From: an uncultured cyanobacterium
GTDB lineage: Bacteria > Cyanobacteriota > Cyanobacteriia > PCC-6307 > Cyanobiaceae
Length of the DNA: 35,176 bases
Direction: 5' to 3'
Assembly (NCBI GenBank): GCA_903935205.1
Contig: CAIZQU010000016.1
Span: forward strand, 1 to 35,176
Shown: piece after piece, positions 1 through 7,485 of the stretch
Position numbering within the stretch: the first letter of the stretch is position 1
Layout: every line of letters begins with the position of its first letter
Notes under the pieces: model-generated
What the model was told of the DNA's origin: nothing
The model's database searches: none
What the model saw: only the letters and a program-made list of their open reading frames with translations
Position numbers and translations under genes: made by a program

Positions 1-22
1 CTACACGACGCTCTTCCGATCT
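1..22. other. Illumina adapter remnant (assembly artefact)
   Basis: All 22 bases equal the 3' end of the Illumina TruSeq universal (read 1) adapter, ending in CTCTTCCGATCT. This is library sequence, not genome. It marks base 23 as the physical end of the contig and explains why the following minus-strand gene has no C-terminus. Nothing comparable is visible at the other end of the window. Confidence 0.95.
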
Positions 23-1331
23 CCAGGGGCTGGTCGATGGCGCCCACCCCCGGCCAGGTCCCACCGCCATCGCGCTGGGACCTGGCCGGGGCGCCATCCG
101 CGTCGGCGGAGCAGCCGGCATCGGGAGCGCTGGCTACCGCCCCAATCCCTTGGTCCAGGGGGCCGGTCAGGGTGATCAGCAGCGCGGCGGCGGGGGTGGC
201 CGGTAGCCAGTAGCTGGGCAGCTTGGTGGCGGCCAGGGTGAAGAAGGTCAGAACCCCCAGCAGCCAGCAGGCGGCGAAGGGCGCCAGGGAGTGCTGGGCT
301 GGCCAGGGCCGCCGGGCAGGCCACCGGGCCGATCGCGGCGATGCCATGGCGGCATGGTTGGACGATCGGCCCCAGAAAGTCGATGCCCCCAGGGCCCGGG
401 CCAGGCCCAGCAGCAGCAGGGGTGCCACCGGCAGGCTCGCCACCAGGAGCAGCGGCAGGTAGTACCACCAGGGCTGCAGATGGTTGTTCACCACCGAGGT
501 GAAACGTTGGAGGTTGTGATAACCGAAGAAACTGTCCCAGAAGGGTTGGCCCTCCCGCGCCAGGGTGAGTCCGTACCAGGGCAAGGAGACGGCGACCAGC
601 AGGGCCAGGCCAGGCAGGGGCCGCAGCCGTCGCAACAGGCTCCGCAGATCCCTCTGCCACCACCCGAAGGCCCCCAGGATCCCGACCAGCAGCACCACGG
701 CCACTGGTCCCTTGGTGAGGACCGCCAGGGCCAGGGTCAGCCAGGGCTGCCACCATCGCCCCCGGCCCGTTGGAGCCGCGTAGCAGCGCCAGCTGCAGAG
801 CAGCGCGGCGCCGAGGGTGGCGCTGAACAGGGCGTCGCTGACGCCGATCCTTCCCCAGAGCAGCACCAGGGGAGAGAGGGCAAAGGCCAGGGCCGCAGCA
901 ACGGCGGTTCGCTCCTGGCCCGTGGGGCCATCAGGCCCGGAGGGGCGGGATGAGGGCCGAGCCGGGGTTGCCTGGGGGTAGCGCAGCAGGGTGTCCGCCA
1001 GCAGCAGCATCAGTGCCACCGTGGCCAGGGCGGAGGGCAGGTTGGAGGCCCAGGAGCCCAGGGGATCCCAGCCGCTCCGTCCAGGCAGGCTGTGGAGTGC
1101 TCCGATCAGCCAGTAGATCAAGGGTGGTTTGTCGTAACGCGGCAGGCCGTTCACCTGGGGCACCAGCCAATCGCCCTGCTCCGCCATGGCCCTGGCCGAG
1201 GCGGCGAACAGCGGCGGAGTTTCATCCACCAGCCCGCTCTGTCCCAACCGCCAGACGAACAGAAGCAGGCCGAGCAGCAGCACCGCCAGCAGCGTCCGCC
1301 AGCGGCGGTGACCGGGCATCAACGGTGCCAT
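23..1331 (-). CDS. Membrane glycosyltransferase, ArnT/PMT family (C-terminus missing at contig end)
   Basis: This minus-strand frame stays open from the ATG at 1331 to the adapter, about 436 codons with no stop. An N-terminal membrane segment (LLAVLLLGLLLFVW) is followed by the family signature: GLVDETPPLFAASARAM, then GDWLVPQVNG and DKPPLIYWLIGAL. This acidic, lumen-facing first loop is typical of the PMT_2/ArnT group (GT39/GT83 type). Further hydrophobic helices follow, and late in the sequence comes TKLPSYWLPATPAAALL, another family hallmark. Such enzymes move a sugar from a polyprenyl-phosphate carrier to lipid A, lipid or protein on the outer face of the cytoplasmic membrane; the acceptor cannot be told here. 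The start codon overlaps the stop of the upstream exporter gene (TGATG), which suggests translational coupling. The C-terminal membrane and periplasmic part is absent because the contig ends, so this is not a pseudogene. Confidence 0.85.
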
Positions 1332-2500
1332 CAGGGGACCTCCGGGGAGGAATCGGTGGCGGCCGGCTCACTCCTTTGGGATTCGCCGCCCTGGGAGCTG
1401 TTGGCTCGGTGAACGTCTCCGTTGACGGGGTCTGCGGCCACTCCGGCGAGGCCGGGACGAGAGTCCGCCGGGGTCGCGGCCACCGCATCGCCGGCCCCAG
1501 GGCCTGCCGCCAGCGCCGGCTGCCAGAGCAGGGCACGACGGTTGATCAGCACCACCGACACCAGGGCGAGCAGGGCGCCCAGCCATTGCAGCGGCAGCAA
1601 CCGCTCCTCCAGCAGCAGCACCCCGCAGATCAGGGCGAACACCGGCGTCAGGAAGGTGAGGGCGGTGAAGCCGGTGAGATCGCCGCGGCTGGCGAAGTGG
1701 AAGAACAGGCCGTAGGCCAGGGCGCTGCCCAGCAGGGAGGCGTAGGCCATCAGACCCCAGTCGAGCAGCCCCCAGGCCGGCCTCAGGGCGGCCCAGCCGG
1801 CGGCGGGATCCCAGCCGCTCCCCAGAGCCGGCACCAGGACCGTGGCCAGCAGCAGTGGAAGGCCGCCGATCAGCATGTGCCAGGCGGTCACCACCACCGG
1901 ATCGCTGCGGCGGCTGGCGGCCCGGCAGAGCACAGTGCCAAGGGCCATGGCGGCGGCGGCTCCGAGCATCCAGGCTTCACCGTGGCTCCAGGGTCTCAGT
2001 CCCGCCACCGCCGGCCCCTCCAGCCACCACTGGCGCAGCAGGGCCGGTGGCAGACCCAGACAAAGGATGCCAAGCAGACCCAGCAGCAGTCCGAGCCAGC
2101 CCACGGGATTGATCGCATCGCCGTAGAGCCCCCGGGCGAGCAGGGCCACCAGCAATGGCTGGGAATCGATCAGGACCGAGCCCAGGCCCGCTCCGGTCTG
2201 ACCCAGGCCATGGGCCAGCAGACCCTGAAAGAGGGCGCCATCGACCAGGGCGAACAGCAGCAGCGCCGGCCAGTCGGCGGGGTCGATGCGCAGGGGCCGC
2301 CCCAGCAGGCGGGCCGCCAGCAGCAGCACCAGGCCCGCCGGTAGAAGCCTCAGGCTGGCCAGCAGCAACGGATCGCCGCCATCGAGCAGGGGTTTCATCG
2401 CCGCCATGGCCGTGCCCCACAGGGCGAACGGCAGGAGCATCAACAGCCAGCGCAGGGGGGTGGCTGCGGCGAAGGGTGGAGCCGGTTCGACGGGGGGCAT
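1331..2500 (-). CDS. DMT-superfamily transporter with two EamA domains
   Basis: A 389-residue integral membrane protein. From the ATG at 2500 it shows about ten hydrophobic helices in two repeated halves, with signatures such as LPFALWGTAMAAMK, ALVDGALFQGLLAHGL and, near the end, LTFLTPVFALICGVLLLEE, which is very typical of EamA/RhaT-like permeases. Members export or exchange small metabolites such as amino acids, nucleosides or sugars; the substrate cannot be inferred. After the last helix a tail of about 60 residues, rich in Ala, Gly, Pro and Ser, extends beyond the usual length of about 300. The frame stays open upstream to 2914, but that extension runs antisense through sppA and lacks hydrophobic character, so the start at MPPVEPAPPF is preferred. 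The stop overlaps the glycosyltransferase start by one base. Confidence 0.88.
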   Translation of the reverse strand: MPPVEPAPPFAAATPLRWLLMLLPFALWGTAMAAMKPLLDGGDPLLLASLRLLPAGLVLLLAARLLGRPLRIDPADWPALLLFALVDGALFQGLLAHGLGQTGAGLGSVLIDSQPLLVALLARGLYGDAINPVGWLGLLLGLLGILCLGLPPALLRQWWLEGPAVAGLRPWSHGEAWMLGAAAAMALGTVLCRAASRRSDPVVVTAWHMLIGGLPLLLATVLVPALGSGWDPAAGWAALRPAWGLLDWGLMAYASLLGSALAYGLFFHFASRGDLTGFTALTFLTPVFALICGVLLLEERLLPLQWLGALLALVSVVLINRRALLWQPALAAGPGAGDAVAATPADSRPGLAGVAADPVNGDVHRANSSQGGESQRSEPAATDSSPEVP

Positions 2501-2750
2501 CGGGGTCAGGGGCGAAGCGGCATCGCAGGAACGGTGCGAAGGGGCGGGGGGATGGCTGGGCGCCGGGGGCGAAAGCCTGCCGGGCCAGGGTGGCCTGGGT
2601 GTGCTGGCCGGCGGCGGGCACCAGGTTGAGGCGGCGGGCCGGGGACCGGGTGGCGGGATCCACGGACCAGGGGATTGCGGAGCCGACGCCGGGAGGGGTG
2701 CGGTTTGTTGCAGGCTGCTTTTTAAGATCCTCGCAACCTCCCCCATCCCG
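2501..2750. promoter_or_regulatory. Divergent intergenic region, EamA transporter / sppA
   Basis: These 250 bases separate two divergently transcribed genes and must hold both promoters. The sppA side contains the only AT-rich stretch (tttttaagatcc, about 30 bases before the sppA ATG), where TAAGAT could serve as a -10 element. No convincing -35 or operator was seen. No Shine-Dalgarno sequence precedes the sppA ATG. Confidence 0.4.
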
Positions 2751-3563
2751 ATGCCCTGGCCCTGGCGCCGCAAGACCCGCCGCACCCTGGCCCGGGTCGT
2801 GATCGAGGGGCCGATCGCGGGCGGCACCCGCACCAGGGTGCTCAAAGCCCTTGATGAGATCGGTCGGCGCGAATGTCCTGCCCTGCTGCTGCGCATCGAC
2901 AGCCCCGGCGGCACCGTGGGCGACAGCCAGGAGATTCATGCGGCCCTGCTGCGCCTGCGCGCCAAGGGCTGCCGCGTGGTGGCCAGCTTCGGCAACATCG
3001 CCGCCTCCGGTGGCGTGTATCTCGGGGTGGCGGCCGAACGGATTGTGGCCAACCCCGGCACGATCACGGGATCGATCGGCGTGATCCTGCGCGGCAACGA
3101 TCTGTCCCGCCTGTTGGAGCGGCTCGGCGTGCGTTTTGAAACCGTCAAGAGTGGTCTGTACAAAGACATTCTCTCCCCGGATCGGGCCCTCACCGAGGCC
3201 GAACGGGATCTGCTGCAGGCATTGATTGATTCCAGTTACGGCCAGTTCGTGGCCGCCGTGGCCCAGGGCCGCGGCCTGGAGGAGGAGGCGGTGCGCCGTT
3301 TTGCTGACGGTCGGGTGTTCAGCGGCGCCCAGGCCCGGGAGCTGGGGCTGGTGGATGAGCTGGGGGATGAGGAGCGGGCGCGGCAGCTGGCCGCCGAGCT
3401 GGCCGGCCTTGACCCGCTGCGCACTCGGGTGATCACCTTCGGCAAGCCCCCGGGCCGCTGGGCCACGGTGTTGCCGGGACGCAATCTGCTGGGCACGGTG
3501 GTGGAGGCCCTGCGCCTGGAGCTGGCCTGGGCCGGCCAGCCCCTCTGGCTCCATCGCCCATGA
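2751..3563 (+). CDS. sppA: Signal peptide peptidase SppA
   Basis: A 270-residue S49 serine protease of the short SppA type that degrades cleaved signal peptides at the membrane. Visible hallmarks are LLLRIDSPGGTVGDSQEI, NIAASGGVYLGVAAERI and GTITGSIGVI. The nucleophile is Ser86 in AASGGVY. The general base is Lys138 in GLYKD, exactly 52 residues later, the same spacing as Ser147/Lys199 in Bacillus subtilis SppA. The N-terminus (MPWPWRRKTRRTLARVVIEG) has basic residues but no long hydrophobic helix, so membrane anchoring is not obvious. The ATG at 2751 is chosen because the open frame upstream carries no SppA-like sequence. The stop overlaps the aroH start (ATGA), and the gene opens the long plus-strand run that continues to ycf46. 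Confidence 0.93.
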   Translation: MPWPWRRKTRRTLARVVIEGPIAGGTRTRVLKALDEIGRRECPALLLRIDSPGGTVGDSQEIHAALLRLRAKGCRVVASFGNIAASGGVYLGVAAERIVANPGTITGSIGVILRGNDLSRLLERLGVRFETVKSGLYKDILSPDRALTEAERDLLQALIDSSYGQFVAAVAQGRGLEEEAVRRFADGRVFSGAQARELGLVDELGDEERARQLAAELAGLDPLRTRVITFGKPPGRWATVLPGRNLLGTVVEALRLELAWAGQPLWLHRP

Positions 3564-4015
3564 GTGAGGTCACCCTGACACTGCGCGCCCTGCGGGGCGC
3601 CACCACGGCCACGGCCAACAGCGTCGAGGCCATCGCCGCGGCGGTGGAGGAGCTGGTGGAAGCCCTGGTGCAGCGCAATGGGCTCGACGGCGATCGCGTG
3701 CTTTCGGTCATCTTCTCGGTGACCGCCGATCTCGATGCCTGCTTCCCGGCGGCGATCGCCCGGCGCCGATCCGGCTGGGACGGGGTCGCCTTGCTCGACT
3801 GCCAGCAGATGGCGGTGGTCGGCGATCTGCCGCGCTGCATCCGGCTGCTGGCCCAGGCGTGGGTTCCGGTCGAGCGGACCGTGGTCCACGTCTACCTGCG
3901 TGAGGCGATCCGGCTGCGGCCCGATCTGGCTGCCGGTTCTCTCCCCGGCACGGCTTCATCCCCACCTCCGGCCCCAACCAGCTCCCCTGCCGACCACCCG
4001 CAGGGCGGCGGGTGA
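3560..4015 (+). CDS. aroH: Chorismate mutase, AroH class
   Basis: A 151-residue AroH-type (trimeric) chorismate mutase converting chorismate to prephenate for Phe/Tyr synthesis in the cytoplasm. The match to B. subtilis AroH is clear: LRALRGATT (Arg12 for Arg7), FSVTADLDACFPA, GDLPRCIR (Arg90 equivalent) and VHVYLREAIRLRPDL (Tyr108 region). In the segment LLDCQQMAVVG, aligned to the B. subtilis CMQEMDVTG segment, the position of catalytic Glu78 reads Gln and that of Cys75 reads Asp. This is unusual for the family as I know it. The last 25 residues form a Pro/Ser-rich tail beyond the usual 127-residue length. The gene overlaps sppA by four bases (ATGA), so the two are probably translated in a coupled way. 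Confidence 0.9.
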   Translation: MSEVTLTLRALRGATTATANSVEAIAAAVEELVEALVQRNGLDGDRVLSVIFSVTADLDACFPAAIARRRSGWDGVALLDCQQMAVVGDLPRCIRLLAQAWVPVERTVVHVYLREAIRLRPDLAAGSLPGTASSPPPAPTSSPADHPQGGG

Positions 4016-4055
4016 ACGGGCCTGCGGAGAATCGGAGCCGCTCCCTTCCTTTGCC

Positions 4056-4688
4056 ATGGCTTCCTTCCGGCCCCTGCGGGTGCTTCGCGCCGCCACGTTG
4101 TGTCGGCCCCGCCGGGGTGGACTGGCCCTGGGTGCGGCCAGCGCCCTGGCCCTGACCGCCGCGGTCCAGACCGCTGGTGTGGCCCCCTTGCCGATCGGGG
4201 CGGCCCGGGCCCAGGGAACCCCGGGGGTGGTGGAGTTTCGATGGGAGAACAACAAGGACTACAACAAGCTCTACTACTTCCTCACCAGCGCCATCCGGCT
4301 GCAGCGCTCCGACTATTACCTCCTTCTTCGTCCTAAAGACCGCAAGACTGCGATCCTCAAGCTGACAATTACAATACCGGATCATTTCGATGCCAAGCTC
4401 TATCCCAAGCAGATGAAGCTTTGCCGCATGCGTCAGGGTGGCATGACCCGCCGAACCGGCTGCGAGCAAGTGATCCCGGCCACGATCGAGGTGGCACCGA
4501 ATGGCAGGGCGATCGAGGTCTACCCGAACACGCCGATCCCGACCGGCGGCACGGTTGGACTGATGATGACCCTGTTCAATCCGTTCACGGCCGGCATGTT
4601 CCAGCTCAATGCCATGGCCCAGGTACCCGGCGAACTACCCGTGTCGATCTACCTGGGTAGCTGGCTGATCGAGATCAGTCCCAACTGA
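4056..4688 (+). CDS. Secreted DUF2808 family protein
   Basis: A 210-residue predicted exported protein found mainly in cyanobacteria; function unknown. The N-terminus has an arginine-rich segment ([20 protein letters not shown]) followed by a small-residue cleavage context (GAARAQG) near residue 53. The twin arginines followed by a hydrophobic stretch make Tat export possible, but the motif is not canonical. The mature part begins [19 protein letters not shown] and holds [29 protein letters not shown] and a glycine-rich end, [16 protein letters not shown], matching the DUF2808 pattern of a short beta-rich domain. It lies 40 bases after aroH and 46 before rpmH. The body (4260-4400) is somewhat AT-richer than its neighbours. 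The start at 4056 gives a complete signal peptide. Confidence 0.8.
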   Translation: MASFRPLRVLRAATLCRPRRGGLALGAASALALTAAVQTAGVAPLPIGAARAQGTPGVVEFRWENNKDYNKLYYFLTSAIRLQRSDYYLLLRPKDRKTAILKLTITIPDHFDAKLYPKQMKLCRMRQGGMTRRTGCEQVIPATIEVAPNGRAIEVYPNTPIPTGGTVGLMMTLFNPFTAGMFQLNAMAQVPGELPVSIYLGSWLIEISPN

Positions 4689-4734
4689 TCGCCAACCGCC
4701 GCCTGATAGGGTGGCAGGCTGCAAACACAAGGTC

Positions 4735-4872
4735 ATGACCCGCCGCACCCTGGAAGGAACAAGCCGTAAGCGCAAGCGCGTCTCGGGATTCCGCGTGCGG
4801 ATGCGCAGCCACACCGGCCGTCGCGTGATCCGCTCCCGCCGCCGCCGAGGCCGCGCCCGTCTGGCGGTCTGA
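4735..4872 (+). CDS. rpmH: 50S ribosomal protein L34
   Basis: A 45-residue highly basic protein that reads [20 protein letters not shown], then [20 protein letters not shown] and ends ARLAV. This is bacterial L34: the GFRVRM and TGRRVI...RRRRGRARL stretches are diagnostic, and the [11 protein letters not shown] opening fits cyanobacterial L34. It binds 23S rRNA in the large subunit. Its position directly before rnpA, 14 bases away, is conserved throughout bacteria. A Shine-Dalgarno-like aagg lies just before the ATG. Confidence 0.96.
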   Translation: MTRRTLEGTSRKRKRVSGFRVRMRSHTGRRVIRSRRRRGRARLAV

Positions 4873-4886
4873 GCACGGCTCGGGCG

Positions 4887-5267
4887 ATGGCCCTGCCGCG
4901 CCGGCACCGGCTGCGGGGGAGGCGTTCGCTGGATCGCCTCCACCGCCGTGGGCGACGTTTCCAGAGCCCATTGCTCACCCTGCGGGTAGCCCTGGCCGAG
5001 GAGGCACTGCTTCTCCCTGGCGATCGCGCCCACTCCCCCAGCCCCTGGCGCTGTGCTGTTGCGATCAGCACCAAGGTCAGCAAGCGGGCGGTGCGCCGCA
5101 ACCGTCTGCGCCGCTTGTTGCATGACCATCTGCGCCGTTGTGCCCCCGCACCTCCGCACCCCCGCTGGCTGCTGGTCAGCCTCCGGCCCGGTGCGGCGGA
5201 GGCCGAGCCGCCCAGATTGCTGGAAGAATGCTCCCACCTCCTTCGTCAGGCAGGCCTGATTCCATGA
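4887..5267 (+). CDS. rnpA: Ribonuclease P protein component
   Basis: A 126-residue basic protein, the protein subunit of RNase P that helps the catalytic RNA mature the 5' ends of tRNAs. The start MALPRRHRLRGRRSLDRLHR corresponds to the family's N-terminal basic segment. The central STKVSKRAVRRNRLRRLL is the RNR signature (K-x-A-V-x-R-N-x-x-R-R). A C-terminal PRWLLVSLRPGAAEAEPPRL matches the last strand and helix of the fold. It is the usual partner of rpmH upstream. Its stop overlaps the ATG of the PH-domain gene (ATGA). The RNA subunit gene, rnpB, was not found in this window. Confidence 0.94.
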   Translation: MALPRRHRLRGRRSLDRLHRRGRRFQSPLLTLRVALAEEALLLPGDRAHSPSPWRCAVAISTKVSKRAVRRNRLRRLLHDHLRRCAPAPPHPRWLLVSLRPGAAEAEPPRLLEECSHLLRQAGLIP

Positions 5268-5746
5268 CCCAGGACCCCTCCGGCCATCCGGCACCCCAGG
5301 CCCCGGCAGAACCACCCACCCTCGCCAGCGGTGAGACGGTGTTCTACGAAGGTGGCCCGGCCCGCGGCGACCTGATCCTCAGCCTGCTGATCGGCCTCAC
5401 CCTGATCGGTCTGCCCATTGCGGTGGGAGCCGTTGTGCGAGCCCTGTGGCTGCGCTACCGGATCACCAGCCGCCGCATCTCCGTGAGTGGCGGCTGGCTC
5501 GGCCGGGACCGCACCCAGGTGGTCTACAGCCAGATCAGAGAGGTGCTTTCCGTGCCCAGGGGCTTCGGTGCCTGGGGTGACATGGTCCTGGTGCTCAACG
5601 ATGGCTCCAGGTTGGAGATGCGCTCGGTGCCCCGCTTCCGCGAGCTGGAGGCCTACATCGAGGAGCGCCGTCAGAGCCGCCCCCCTGCCGATGCCGGCGG
5701 CCGTACCAGTGCGGGGTTCGGAGAAACGACCCGCGCCACCGCCTGA
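5264..5746 (+). CDS. PH domain-containing membrane protein (bPH_2 type)
   Basis: A 160-residue protein. After a Pro-rich N-terminus and GETVFYEGGPARGDLI comes one hydrophobic stretch, LILSLLIGLTLIGLPIAVGA, and then a bacterial PH-like domain: LRYRITSRRISVSGGWLGRD, TQVVYSQIREVLSVPRGFGA and GDMVLVLNDGSRLEMRSVPR. The YRIT..RI.V..G pattern is typical of the bPH_2/DUF304 group. No biochemical role is established. Its fixed place between rnpA and yidC, with a four-base overlap to rnpA, suggests a membrane function expressed with YidC. The last 30 residues are polar and low in complexity. The gap to yidC is 66 bases. Confidence 0.82.
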   Translation: MTQDPSGHPAPQAPAEPPTLASGETVFYEGGPARGDLILSLLIGLTLIGLPIAVGAVVRALWLRYRITSRRISVSGGWLGRDRTQVVYSQIREVLSVPRGFGAWGDMVLVLNDGSRLEMRSVPRFRELEAYIEERRQSRPPADAGGRTSAGFGETTRATA

Positions 5747-5812
5747 TTTCCCCCTCCGGTCCGCCACACTGGCCCCGGATCCCCTCCACCCTTCCCCCAG
5801 CCCCACCCCGCC

Positions 5813-6952
5813 GTGATCGGCTACATCTCCGACAACCTGCTGCTGCCGATCCTGGATTTCTTCTACGGATTGGTTCCCAGCTATGGCCTGGCGATCGTCG
5901 CTCTCACGGTGGTGATCCGCCTGGCCCTCTTCCCTTTGAGTGCCGGCTCGATCCGCAGCGCCCGCCGGATGCGTATCGCCCAGCCGGTGATGCAGCAGCG
6001 GCAGGCTGAGATCAAGAGCAAATACGCCAACAACCCGACCAAGCAGCAGGAGGAGCTGGGCAAGCTGATGCAGGAATTCGGCAGCCCCTTGGCCGGCTGC
6101 CTGCCGCTTCTGGTGCAGATGCCGATCCTGTTCGCTCTGTTCGCCACCCTGCGCGGCTCACCCTTTGCCGATGTGCCCTACACCTTCAACCTCAAGGTGC
6201 TGCCAGCTGAGCAGATTGCCGCGGTTGAGCCCAAGCCGTTCAATACTCCCAGCCACTCGATTTTCGTGACGGCCACCAACCACGTGCCCGTGATCGGCAC
6301 GCTGGAAAAGGGGAACCGGCTTGGTGTCGGTGATGTCGAGCAGGCCACCCTCCACACCCGCGAAGGCGGCAGCTTTGCTTCGGTGCTGGCCGGTGTCGAC
6401 GATGGCGCCGCCTTTCAGCCTCGCTGGTCCGTGACCAAGGGTGAGGGAGTGGTGAGCGTGGCCGACGACGGCACGATCACCGCCCTTGCACCCGGCGATG
6501 CCACTGTTGAGGCCTCCATCCCAGGCCTCGCTGCCCGCAGCGGCTTCCTGTTCATCAAAGCCCTCGGCCAGGTCGGTTTCATGACCGATGGCGCTGTCAA
6601 CTGGGACATCGCCATCCTGGTGGCGTCCTTCGGTGCCACGCTCTTCATCTCCCAGATCCTCTCTGGCATGGGGATGCCTGCCAATCCGCAGCAGGCCACC
6701 GCCAACAAGATCACCCCGGTGATGATCACGGCGATGTTCCTGTTCTTCCCCCTGCCGGCCGGCGTGTTGCTTTACATGGTGGTGGCCAACATCTTCCAGG
6801 GCGTGCAGACCTTCCTGCTCAGCCGTGAGGCGCTTCCCGATAACCTTCAGCAGATTCTCGACAAGCAGATGGCCCAGCAGGCCACCGCCACCGCCACGGC
6901 AGGACCAGGAAGCGGGGACCGCTTGCCGTTTGAACCCAAAGGCCGCAAGTGA
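5813..6952 (+). CDS. yidC: Membrane protein insertase YidC/Oxa1
   Basis: A 379-residue insertase for cytoplasmic and thylakoid membrane proteins, with a GTG start at 5813. The first helix region ([20 protein letters not shown]) is followed by the cytoplasmic basic segment [20 protein letters not shown] and by [20 protein letters not shown], then [19 protein letters not shown], all standard for the 60KD_IMP domain. Residues about 122-260 form a long non-cytoplasmic insertion including [20 protein letters not shown], which resembles a bacterial Ig-like (Big_2) strand pattern. The last helices follow ([40 protein letters not shown]). As I recall, other cyanobacterial YidCs carry this insert. The stop overlaps the next gene's GTG (GTGA). 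Confidence 0.95.
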   Translation: MIGYISDNLLLPILDFFYGLVPSYGLAIVALTVVIRLALFPLSAGSIRSARRMRIAQPVMQQRQAEIKSKYANNPTKQQEELGKLMQEFGSPLAGCLPLLVQMPILFALFATLRGSPFADVPYTFNLKVLPAEQIAAVEPKPFNTPSHSIFVTATNHVPVIGTLEKGNRLGVGDVEQATLHTREGGSFASVLAGVDDGAAFQPRWSVTKGEGVVSVADDGTITALAPGDATVEASIPGLAARSGFLFIKALGQVGFMTDGAVNWDIAILVASFGATLFISQILSGMGMPANPQQATANKITPVMITAMFLFFPLPAGVLLYMVVANIFQGVQTFLLSREALPDNLQQILDKQMAQQATATATAGPGSGDRLPFEPKGRK

Positions 6953-7470
6953 GCCATCCGCCAGCTGCCGGGGTCGGCGCCAGCTTGCCCCCCCTCCGGC
7001 CAGTGCCGTTGACGGAGTTGCGGTTGCTGGCCGAAGGGCGTCACTGGGAGGTGGATCAACGGATCGCCGAGCTCACCACCCTGACGCCGGTGCGAGGTTC
7101 CCTGCGAGCCCACCACCACGGCACCGTCCTGGAGGTGGATGCCACCCTGGCGACGATCGTGACCCTGCGCTGCGACCGCTGCCTCAACCATTTCAACCAG
7201 GCCCTCCAGGCCCAGGTGCGCGAACTGATCGAGCTCCGTGCCGGCGACGCCCCTCCCGACCCCAGCCTCCCCGAGGTCGATGACCTCGATGAGCGTCTCG
7301 ATCCCCTGGGACGCTTTGATCCCGAGCGCTGGATCTTCGAGCAGCTCAATCTGCGTTTGCCCCTGGTCAACCGCTGCGGTGCCGACTGTCCCGGTCCCCC
7401 CACCTGGAGCAGTGAGCCGCCGCCGCTCGATCCCCGCTGGGCAGCCCTGCAGGGTCTGGGCTCGTCCTGA
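6949..7470 (+). CDS. yceD: DUF177 / YceD family protein
   Basis: A 173-residue protein of the DUF177 family, which includes E. coli YceD and plant proteins linked to 23S rRNA accumulation. The strongest signature is [16 protein letters not shown] with its CxxC, followed by an acidic patch ([20 protein letters not shown]) and [22 protein letters not shown] with a second Cys pair, consistent with metal binding. In many bacteria the gene precedes rpmF; here it sits between yidC and ycf46. The GTG start at 6949 overlaps the yidC stop, so translation is probably coupled. The symbol is assigned by family only, and the molecular role in cyanobacteria is not settled. Confidence 0.82.
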   Translation: MSHPPAAGVGASLPPLRPVPLTELRLLAEGRHWEVDQRIAELTTLTPVRGSLRAHHHGTVLEVDATLATIVTLRCDRCLNHFNQALQAQVRELIELRAGDAPPDPSLPEVDDLDERLDPLGRFDPERWIFEQLNLRLPLVNRCGADCPGPPTWSSEPPPLDPRWAALQGLGSS

Positions 7471-7485
7471 GGTTCGTCCGTCCCG

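Noticed and set aside
950-2344. A 464-codon plus-strand frame opposite the glycosyltransferase and transporter
   Set aside because: The product is Gln/Arg/Pro-rich shadow sequence, whereas the minus strand encodes two clear membrane protein families over the same bases.
2501-2914. N-terminal extension of the EamA transporter to 2914
   Set aside because: It would run antisense through the sppA catalytic core and adds Arg/Pro-rich sequence without membrane character.
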